A stretch of 64,000 nucleotides of DNA. Source: Macrotrachela quadricornifera. Lineage: Eukaryota > Rotifera > Eurotatoria > Philodinida > Philodinidae. Shown here piece after piece: positions 15,101 through 24,400 of this stretch (position 1 is its first letter; the number at the start of each line of letters is the position of its first letter). Made by a program: the position numbers and the translations under genes. Location: NCBI GenBank assembly GCA_022393335.1, contig JAJEKB010000382.1, forward strand, positions 506,720 to 570,719, written 5' to 3'. The notes under the pieces were generated by a model. The model was not told where the DNA came from, did no database searches, and saw only the letters and a program-made list of their open reading frames with translations.

Positions 15101-18100
15101 GGAATAAATTCCTTCAGATGATATGTTCCAACGACAATGAACTATTGCAAATGAATATTGTTTGTTGATGATACTTTTTGTTTTACTCTCCGAACTTCGT
15201 TCAACTTTTTGCATTGATCATCTTCTCGTCATTTTCTTCTAACTTTACAATTACGGTTTTGTTTGCATTGGTTCGAATATTCGAGTTTTCTTCTTCATTA
15301 CATTTCTTAATGGTTTGTTTTTCTGTTTGAATGAAAATTATAGATTTCATAGAAAAAATATTGGCGAAGAAAAATAAATAAGCTTTCGTCTTTGTCTTAT
15401 CTATCAATTTGATGATGAAATGAAGAGGAAAAACTGCTTAAATTTGTTAATATTTGATTGTGTTGACAAAACGAAAAATTTAATTAGAACAAAGCCTATG
15501 CTCAAAAAAGAAAACTATCTAACGATGGATTTAGCATACTGTATATAATTCAACAGTACACAAAGTTTAAATACAACTGATTCACTTTTTTTAATATCAA
15601 AATCCTGTAAGAAACATTGCTTGTGTCACTTAAAGTATGACAGAACTAAAACAAATTAATTTATTCAAAACTATAATAAATAATATAGCTGTAGTCAAAA
15701 AAATTTGCGCATCTTTTCTTACAGGTATTATCTGATATATATATATGCCCTTTTCGAATTATTTTCTATTATAATTGATAGTCCACGAAGAGTACTATAA
15801 AACAGCATAATCTGATATTTCCTTTGTCCATCTTTAGAAGAAATAGAAAGTAAAGATCTTTTTTTCCTTGTGAATAGTAAAATCATTTACAACGCAAATT
15901 TTAACATTTTTAACTTCTTCACCCTTAAGAGAATGAAATAGTGCTAAGGAATTGTTTAATGACATGACTGATACATTTTCAGTCATTTTTCTCATGACAA
16001 ACACCTTTGATGATGAAGCTTTCCTAAAATAATATCGCTTACACCTAACAGCAAAAAAGATACGTGGCTGCATCTTAACGTATAACAGACAATACACTTT
16101 GATTTTCAAGATGATCTCACTCATAAATCTTTTTTGCCTTTACAAGTAACTATTATAATCCTTAGGCAAAACACTTGTTTTACAATGAATTACACAGGTA
16201 GCTCTTATAGCTCTGTTTTAGCAATATAATAAGAGTATAGATTTGCATCAAAGATAACAAAACTCAAAGCTCTCTGTGATGATCATCTAGTATAATTGCC
16301 GAAGAGTTCACTCTAAAAAGAATGACGCTTGTAATTCCTTCGAACCATAGGGAAAAGATTTTAAGACTAAAAAAGAATTTTGTCCAAGTTTTTTTTTACT
16401 ACAGCTGTACTTTGTACGTCATATATTGATGAGAAATTATTTATGTGTTTAAAACCTAGAAAAATGACTGATATTTTTATATTGAGAACAGTTAGATAGT
16501 AGCTGAAATCATTTTTAAAAACATTCATCTAATGGATGAGCTATAATAGATGGTACTATATGTTTTTGCGCGTTTTCTTCATTTTATGTTCAGATAATAT
16601 ACTGATTTTTATATTAAAATATAGAGAATTTCAAGCTTTACAAAACTATGTACTTTGCTTTTCAAATGTCTTTCTTGTGTGTGCCTGATAAAACAATTTT
16701 AATATGTACTCAATCATGCAAGTTGGATTTTCTATTATCTACTGACAATTGTCAATTAATACAAGCTTTCGCTTATCCAAATTAATACTAGAGATATAGA
16801 ATTTAACAAAAATAGATAGAGAACTTTTCAAATTATCTTTACATGACATTTTCAGAGTTCGTGATATAATTACTCAGAAGAAAAGGCTTGAAACTAACTA
16901 AAAGCTGTCCTTAATATACAGGTACATTTTGGAAAATCATGTTATTAAAAACCCGAATTATTTTATGAACAATTTATTATTATGTCATCAAATGTAGAAT
17001 TCGATTCTGAACAAAATATTGTAACTATTAAATCGAACAGTAAAAAAACTTCGGTTATTTTGAATTAACAAAAAAAAACCTATCAAAAAGCATTTTTCAC
17101 ATATGTTTTCTTCAGAACTATTTCTCTCAAATACATCTTTTAAGATTTTCAAACATATAATCACATATGCAGAATTTTACAGAACATTCTATTTATATCA
17201 TAGTTTAAATTTCAGCTGAATTATTATTTAAAAATTTTCACCATTTTTTTTCCTCTTTCTACTATAGCTACTGCATGATTGATTACATATGAATCTTTTT
17301 AATTAGATGCCGACAAAAAAACCATAATTAAAAACCAAAGTAGACAGTTTTGTAAAGCTTGAAAATTCGCTACCTTTTAATAATAAAAATGAATATATAT
17401 TTTGAATGGAACACGAATAGAAAAATGCAAACACTACTACCCACGCATTATCGTTTGATTAACTAATTACTTCAGACAAAGTACTTTTATCTAATTAAAA
17501 AAAGAAAAGAACGAATAATAATCCAATAATTTCTATTTACATATTGTTAGTAATGATAATCACTTTAATTCTTTGAGCGATGTACATAAGCAGGAATATG
17601 AATATAGTCATGATGACCCGGTTTTTTTTTTTAAGAACAATATTTGTAACTAAATATACCAATATATACATTTTTAATGGAATTTAATTGTTTATTCCTC
17701 TTCTAATATCGTTGAAAAACCAATTTCTTTTGATGGACTGATGGTTCCTTGAATGAATAATATAGTTTCTTAATTTATTTATTATGACTCTAGATTATTA
17801 TGACCTTCACCTGTTTAAAGATAATACATAATAATTTATCCATTGTCTTAAATTAATTTTTTCTTTGATTTTCAAATGATTTTATCTTATATAAGTAATT
17901 ATCTCTATTTTCGTATTAAGTAAATGTTTTTAAAAAAATATCCAATTATGTCGCGTCCTTTGTAATAATATATTTCAAAGTTCAGAATATAATGTAAAAG
18001 TAATAATATAATCTTCTATCAATATTTAATCAAACAATGTCATACAGTAAATTTATGGAACAAAAAATATTCTCGAAAGACATATTGAAATACAAAACGA

Positions 18101-19606
18101 ACGAAAATCTGAAAATTATCGTACAATATGGTATAGTTTTAATCTAATTATTTAATAAAATAAAATATTATAATAGAAAAAAAAACCCAGTAAATAAACT
18201 AATCTTTCCTATTAAAATTTATGATTAAATATTAGTTTATCCATATATTTTTACACTAAATTTGTAATGAGAATAATTGATAGAAAAAAAAACACATGTG
18301 TTTATTCAATGTAATTTATATTTAGGTCATTTTCGTACATATTCAAATGGTTTTCTAATTGGAAAAAAAAATTTAGGATTTAATTATACTCAAACAATTC
18401 AATGTACACCTAATAAAGAACAAATTAAAACTATCAACGCTCCCGTACAATATCTTAAACAATTATATACATGTAAATAGAAAGATTTTTATTGTTCTTT
18501 TTTTTAAAATGACATGTTTATCTGATATATTAGTACCAATTTATAAAAAAGATGAAGAAAAACTTGAATGGTTTCCTGGTCCAATTATAGAATCAAAAGA
18601 AAGTCCAACATGTCCATATGGTTTTAAACGTAAAGATTCATTTTGTCATGGTATTTAATAATAATTATAGGTTATTATCAAATTAATCTTTCTATTTTAT
18701 TTATAGAATGTACCAATTGTCAAGTTAATAGATGTGAAATAGGTTATCGAAGAAATTATGAATCAAGTTTATGTGAAGGTATTTATCAAAGTTTATCTTA
18801 GATTTTTAATGATTAGAATTTAATGGAAGGTACAAGATTATCATCTAAAAATAGAACAAAAATTAGATTTTCTTTATAGTTATAAAATTCATTAAACATA
18901 TTATTTTAATCTATCTAGATATTGATGAATGTATTGAAAATGCAAATATTTGTCAATATATGTGTGAAAATCAACTTGGATCTTATCGATGTCATTGTCC
19001 AATTGGATTTAAAATAAATAATTTAGGACAATGTCAAGGTTTGTTTTTTATATTTTTAATATATATATATAAATAGATTTCTTTTTTTTTTCATAATAAA
19101 ATAAATTAGATGTTAATGAATGTGATCAATTTCAAATTGATTGTGGTCAAGATCGAACATGTTTTAATACTCATGGTGCTTATGAATGTATAGATATTCC
19201 ATGTCCTATTGGTTATATTCATCAAAATAAAAGTGATTGTATATTAAAATGTTATCATTATTCATTATTATGTCCTCCTCGTCGAGCTATTCATATTCGT
19301 TATAGATTTATTGCTATATCAAGATTAACATTATCAAATAAAATATTATTTATTTTACCTATAAATACTCAAAAAATAAATAGTTTAATAAAATTAATTA
19401 ATAAAAATAATATAAATTTATCTTTTCCTTTTATACTTGATGGAATCAAACTTAAAACAAATGAAACATTAATTGAATCAAATGAATATGAATTTGAAAT
19501 ACATATATATAATAATGATTTAAATAAAAAATATTTATTACATCATCGTCGTCGTTTACATACAATATTTATAATACGAATTAATGTTTCACCATTTCAT
19601 TTTTAA
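1577..19606 (+). CDS. HMCN: Hemicentin-like extracellular matrix protein, 3' part of gene
   Basis: Twenty-nine exons are readable: 1577-1700, 1763-1896, 1959-2109, 2162-2292, 2353-2509, 2566-2690, 2751-2897, 2950-3084, 3131-3217, 3276-3345, 3396-3520, 3596-3701, 3774-3955, 4160-4300, 4356-4484, 4535-4712, 4783-4913, 4962-5246, 5320-5516, 5576-5660, 5808-5991, 6047-6147, 6987-7250, 7326-7451, 18326-18472, 18534-18650, 18707-18778, 18919-19038 and 19110-19606. They encode eleven Ig domains, a nidogen G2F domain, a Cys-rich stretch, two EGF modules (DIDEC and DVNEC starts) and a fibulin-type C-terminal module ending at TAA. This is the hemicentin order, but with no thrombospondin repeats and few EGF modules. 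Hemicentins are secreted proteins of basement-membrane linkages. The N-terminus (VWA domain in the family) is outside the window or absent. The gene is unusual for one about 10.9 kb intron inside G2F. Confidence 0.88.
7452..8216 (+). other. Start of giant hemicentin intron, T-rich
   Basis: This is the first part of the 7452-18325 intron. It has long T-rich runs (7660-7740, 7830-7960). Overlapping plus-strand open frames in 7635-7980 are products of those runs and look non-coding. It would also have to hold the promoter of the nested gene at 8217; I see no clear promoter element. Confidence 0.5.
8217..10158 (+). CDS. Putative seven-helix GPCR-like receptor nested in hemicentin intron
   Basis: Two exons, 8217-8512 and 8565-10158, join in phase 2 and give 629 residues. 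The N-terminal ~60 residues are hydrophilic with a Gln/His tract. Hydrophobic helices are near residues 63-85, 131-150, 168-192, 222-242, 249-279, 440-460 and 500-523. About 160 polar residues between helices 5 and 6 match a long third intracellular loop, and a Gln/Arg-rich tail follows helix 7. Helix 3 ends in FIRYYRLL, where a class A receptor would have DRY, so Arg-Tyr is kept and the acid is lost. No clear NPxxY is seen. The helix count and spacing suggest a rhodopsin-type receptor; an unrelated seven-pass protein is possible. The whole gene lies in, and on the same strand as, the G2F intron of the hemicentin gene. ATG 8217 is the first Met in frame. Confidence 0.62.
10159..13520. other. 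Gene-free intronic DNA downstream of nested gene
   Basis: Within the giant intron. AT-rich sequence with no exon-like frame, no terminal repeats and no RNA gene that I can recognise. No clear AATAAA follows the stop of the nested gene within about 200 bp. Confidence 0.5.
13521..14108 (+). mobile_element. Decayed, internally deleted piggyBac-family element
   Basis: The 588-bp block starts TTAACCCTTTGGCTACAG and ends CCACAGCCAAAGAGTTAA. The ends are imperfect inverted repeats (C-x-CTTTGGCT) flanked by TTAA, the target duplicated by piggyBac transposons. The inside keeps the last part of a transposase reading frame on the plus strand next to the right end, as expected for this family. It looks like a deletion derivative of a longer element that landed in the hemicentin intron and then decayed. 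Confidence 0.72.
13728..14010 (+). pseudogene. Relic of piggyBac transposase C-terminal Cys-rich domain
   Basis: The open frame 13728-13964 ends with a stretch around RYVRVQCNAGLYVVSFF, which matches the Cys-rich zinc-binding tail typical of piggyBac-like transposases (pattern RY-C-xx-C-N-x-x-LC-xx-PCF-x-x-YH), with several Cys positions replaced by other residues. A slip in the T-run at 13950-13961 puts the continuation (ELYHILK) into the next frame. The catalytic DDE region is missing. Non-functional. Confidence 0.65.
14109..18325. other. Remainder of giant hemicentin intron
   Basis: AT-rich DNA without exons, tRNA-like or repeat structures that I can support. Minus-strand open frames at 15201-15407 and 15834-16124 lack domain motifs and flanking splice logic and are probably chance. 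The segment ends in a good acceptor, TTTATATTTAG at 18325. Confidence 0.5.
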
Positions 19607-19656
19607 ATAGATTTTTATTTCAACGATTATTAGACGAACGGTATAAATACAACAAC

Positions 19657-19714
19657 AATAAAATTATTTCTGTTATTTCTTCCCTATTATTGAACATGCA
19701 TACACGCAAATAAA
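19657..19714 (+). terminator. Candidate poly(A) signals of hemicentin gene
   Basis: AATAAA occurs at 19657-19662 and again at 19709-19714, 51 and 103 bp after the hemicentin stop, followed by T-rich DNA. The convergent secreted-protein gene ends at 19793, so the two 3' UTRs must be short or overlap. Confidence 0.4.
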
Positions 19715-19792
19715 AACAGCATTTTTCGTTTTTTCTTTTTTTTTTTTAATATATTCTTTTTTTTCCTTTTTTTTTTTATTGTTTTTTTATAT

Positions 19793-20254
19793 TCATAAAT
19801 GAGCATCAAATACTGATTCATCTAAATATTTATCCAATGCTTCTTCAATTTTTTCTTTCGTTTCATCCGTTAACTTAATTGTTGATGGTTGTTTAGATTT
19901 TATTTGATAATTTTCTTCAATTGCAAGTAAAAGAGGTTTTGTTAAAGTTTCAACTTCTTCATCACCCAATTTATGTGCTACATTTTTAAATGCTATCTCC
20001 ATTGCACGATGTGGAATAAATGGAAATGATTTTGGATTATTCACTAAAACATGTAACATACCATGAACAAGATGATCTGTATCAGAATCTATTAAATAGA
20101 AATAACGATCGAGTATTTTTTCTGCTTGACGGAAAGCTTCATCTGATGATATATCTTCAGATTTTCCATTTAATGATATTTGTTTAACAGGATTAGTTAA
20201 AACAAGACCAATAATGTTTAATAAAACAATAATATATGATGAAAACATTAACAT
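19793..20254 (-). CDS. Small secreted orphan protein
   Basis: A single uninterrupted frame of 153 residues from the ATG at 20254. I prefer this start over the upstream in-frame ATG at 20296 because a strong 3' splice acceptor (ATTATTTTTAG) sits one base before it and because MLMFSSYIIVLLNIIGLVLT then forms a normal signal peptide. The mature part is acidic and helical, with a hydrophobic core around LVHGMLHVLVN and a Lys/Glu-rich C-terminal helix. There are no cysteines in the mature chain and no domain I recognise. It converges on the hemicentin gene and lies downstream of NOX5 on the same strand. Function unknown. Confidence 0.7.
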   Translation of the reverse strand: MLMFSSYIIVLLNIIGLVLTNPVKQISLNGKSEDISSDEAFRQAEKILDRYFYLIDSDTDHLVHGMLHVLVNNPKSFPFIPHRAMEIAFKNVAHKLGDEEVETLTKPLLLAIEENYQIKSKQPSTIKLTDETKEKIEEALDKYLDESVFDAHL

Positions 20255-20296
20255 TCTAAAAATAATTATATGATTAACACAATTTTTTTTTCTCAT

Positions 20297-21426
20297 ATGT
20301 CAATAGAAATATACGTGAGATAATCATATCGATTAGAATTAAACTACTGCAGAAAAATAAGAAGACAGACATATTTATTAAGAGGGTCTATATTCATTAA
20401 ATCATGAATAGAAAATTTATGTTCAGATGAATGTTACTAACTCGATAAATAAAATTTTGCACTTAAATCATGATTTAGCTAAAGTATTGATAAATAAGAA
20501 GAGTAGGCGTAAAGTCTTTTTTATCAAGTTAATAGAAAACAAGTGTATGTTTTTGACAAAGTTACACTTACTGTCGTTGAAGAAAAGAGATTGCGTTTTA
20601 TTTATTTTAATTAAAATTTAAAATAATATGAAACTTTTTAAACATAAATTAAATTTTATGAGAAAATAAGAATATATATCTGAATATTCATTAATAAATC
20701 AATAAAATATGAAGTATATTATATAAAACTCATTATTTGTTGATTAAATAAATAATTATTTATCATACCTGTGCATTAATTGATTTGTCTCTAATGTATG
20801 TTAGGATGTTGTATGCGAGTTAAAATGAATAGATTCTGTATTTAATTAAGAAAAATCCTGAATATTCTAAGCAAAAAAGAATATTCTGTTTGGTTCAACC
20901 AATTAAACAATAACATTTTTCCCGTTTTTTTCTCTCTCTCTCCCTCTCTCTCTCTCTTTGTCTCATTCTTTTCTTTTATATTCTTATTTTTTTTCTTTTT
21001 TTATTTTTTTCATCTTCTATTTTTTGCTTTTCATATTTTCATACATTAACTTAAAATATAAATAAGATCAAAGAAAATCAATCTATTGTAATAATTAAAA
21101 TAAAAATTAATTAAATTAGCGTATATTTAATGCACATGTAAATCTTCAGGCGATCATGCTTTTATATATAAACTTGAAATTAATGAAAAACACCTACGTT
21201 AATTTGCATTCATTTACAGAAAAACCTGATATTTAGATAAACGCCATTTAACATTTTATTTTTTTTTTTTAATAAACAGGAAAAAAAATGATCTAAATAG
21301 AAACAGATTTTCTTGTCATTTCAATAAACATAAAAAGTTAAATTATTCCGGACCGATTAGAAATACATTTAAAAAAGAAAAGAAAAAAATGAACAAAAAA
21401 AAAAAGAATCTTCTTTTTTCTAAATA
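20297..21426. other. Intergenic, includes CT-rich microsatellite
   Basis: No gene is seen. A CT-rich simple repeat occupies about 20928-20962, followed by T-rich DNA. The frame at 20427-20621 on the plus strand has no supporting features. The 3' UTR of NOX5 would fall in the right-hand part. Confidence 0.5.
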
Positions 21427-24400
21427 TCAAAATAATTCTTTTTTATAAGCAAATCCATATTGACGACATTTTCTTGTTAATTCAGTTGATAATGATGGTG
21501 GTCCACAATAAAATACAGATATTTTACCTTGCTTTTGACATAATAAATCAGCAAATACCTTAAATATAAAATTTATATTTATTTTATTTTATCTTAAATA
21601 ATAAAAAAACAACTGCTAAAGTATCAGATTTTAGGTCATCGTACCCTTAACATAAACTTACAGTATTGAAGAAAAGAAAAGAAAGTAGAAAATGATATTA
21701 ATTAAAATATAAATTTCTACTCAAAAGAAAAAAAAAATGTTTTAATTAAATAAATTCGAATAGCATAACGAAAGAAACCCTTTATTATCGATAATTGAAC
21801 ATAATTTATATAGATCAATAAGGAAATTTATTTAAGTATAATCAGGTGACAGAAAAAAGGAACATGATGATGCGACACGTGTCTTAGGTTCTAAGTCGGA
21901 TGTTCTTATCATATAGATAGACTATTTTATGTACTTATTTAATCAGAAAAATGATGCTAGTTACTATCATATATAGTAGTTTGATATTCAATATATAGTA
22001 TAAAAGATGAATATTTATTAATAAAATAAATTTTTTCATATAAAGAAAAGAAAGGAAAACTTTAACCCTTAATAATTATGTTTGTTGATGTGTATATAAT
22101 CGAATAATAAGCAAGAAAGAGATAAAATTAACAATATTACAGCTCAAAAAATATGTATTTTATTATATAAATTTTTTTAATTTTTAAGTGGTACATTAGG
22201 TTTTACTGATGAATAGATACTTTTAGGTCGTGACATGAATATATATTTTTTATTAATATTTTAATATTATGAAAAAGAAAAATGTTATATTTTTCAATTT
22301 ATAATTTCTGTATAAGTCCTTAGTTTAAGTTTTTTAATAGAAGAATAAGAAAAAAATTTATTATTAATAAACTATCTACAATCTTCTAACTATGGCACAA
22401 AAAAAACCATTGTGTAACTTATTAATATATGCCAGAAAGACTATTCTTTAATTAATGTGTTTTTGACCTCTTTTCTTATTTCTATTATATATAAATAGTA
22501 TAACTTTTACAATTATTAAATATGATTTTAAAAAAAAAGAAAATTTTTACTCTATCCCAATCTGGTCGTCCATGGTTAGTTCGTCGTCGAATTCCATCGA
22601 TAGCATCACAATCACCTGAATTTTCTCTTCCAATTAAATCAAGTGATAAATAAACATTTAATGCTTTTAAATCTGCTGGTGATTGTGCACTTGTTACATA
22701 TAAATGAACTTCAAGTAAAGGACCTTTATCAGAATTTTGTCTTAAATGTTGTTGTTCAATTTCCATTTGTGCTAATAAACTAATGAACCATTCAAGTGAA
22801 CGTTGTTCACGTGTTACCCATATAAAATCAACCTTAAAAAAATAAAAATTATAAAAATATAATAATAATTAAAATATTACCTTTTTTACACAAAGTTCTT
22901 TAGTTTGTGGAGTTTCCCAAATAAAATCACAATTTGGACATTTATGTCGATGATTTCGATAACGACACATTATACTTTGTAAAATTGATGCAAATGGTGT
23001 TATACCAATACCAGCAGCTATTAAAACAGCATGTTCAGCTTCAAATATATGTTGAGATGGTGCACCATATGGACCATCAATTAAAATCTATATAAAATGA
23101 ACTTTATTCTTCTTTTTATTGTTAATTTTATTTAAAGAAAGAAAAACTAAAATTATTTTATTTACTTGTAAATCTTCTCGATCATTAAATTGAAGTGAAT
23201 TAAATTGTATTCGATTACGATTTTTATACATACGTAAATAACCAAGTGCATCAGATAAACGTGCATCACTATATTCTAATTGTGGTTGTTGTTGATCATC
23301 AGAAATTGAAAATGTATTCGGTATTCTTATACAATAATCTCCTTTAACTGGTACAGTTAATTGATTTGTACTATTTTTAATAGCAGGTTTAAGATGTGTC
23401 ATTGATTTTATTTGTTCATTTGTATTTAAATCATCTTTATCAATATCTTCAACAACTATATTATCAAGTTCATTTGGATTCATTACAATTGATTTATTAA
23501 CTCTATGTAAATTTTCATGATCTGTTTTATTATGTGTTTGTATTTGTATATCACGTAAACTTAATGTTGATTGACATGATGTACATACAACTTTATTTTG
23601 TTGTTGTTTTAATGCTGGAAATGATATTGATATTGATTTAGGTTGAATAGAATTATTTGCTGATGTTGAACAATGTGATGAACGATTAGAATTATAATTA
23701 TTATTACAATCAAATTGAGAATCAATATCTAATTGATGTGTACCACGTAATTCATCAATATAACTTTTTGACATACGTGAACGCATTGATGAACGAAGAC
23801 GTATATCATTAAAATCATTTAATATTCCACCATGTTCTTGTTTTAATTTTAATCGAAATAATTCATAAACACGTCGTGTCCAATGACCACTTGCACGAAC
23901 ATGAAGCCAAAGACTATCTGAATTATACAGATACTTTTTAATAAGAAATAATATATGACTTAGAATTAGCAGATGAAAACAAAATCTTCTAGTTTAAATT
24001 ATATTTTATTTTTATAATGATAAAATTTACGGCTAAAAATATCCATTTACATACGAATTCAAGTTAAATAAGTTATACGATAATTAATTTTCTCTCATGA
24101 GAAACAAGTTTTCTAATCTTAATATTTTCAATAATTATTGATTATAATAAATGAATAAAATAGTTAACATTTCATAATAGCCTATTGTACTTTAAGAGAG
24201 TTATATATCAAACAAACTAAAAAAAAAACATCTTGCGTGACTAGTGAATTGATTGACTTTCATTCAACATCAATCGAACTAATTTCAGATTGAGGGGGTT
24301 GCTTGTATATCGGATATTCATAAAACAAAAACCTATAATAAGAACCGACATAAAAGAACTAATCAGTCTTATCTCCGAAAACTAGACTGTTTACTATAAT

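Larger units (their letters stand above)
6987..18472 (+). other. Nidogen G2F domain split by a giant intron
   Basis: Exons 6987-7250 and 7326-7451 encode the first part, ending in QTDPG. Exon 18326-18472 continues with HFRTYSNGF, an N-glycosylation-like NYTQT and the rest of the domain. The break falls inside the G2F hallmark QTGPG..YS.G seen in hemicentins. The donor (CCG G|GTACGT) and acceptor (TTTAG|GTCAT) are both phase 1 and rejoin to a Gly codon, so the two halves belong to one reading frame. Divergence from vertebrate G2F is high in the first exon. Confidence 0.75.

Noticed and set aside
15270..15290. GGTTCGAAT resembling a tRNA B box
   Set aside because: No matching A box, acceptor stem or anticodon arm at the right distance.
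1..19606. Two separate genes instead of one hemicentin gene around the giant intron
   Set aside because: The G2F motif and codon phase continue across 7451/18326, and the C-terminal modules follow the hemicentin order. Kept as one gene, with the split as a testable alternative.
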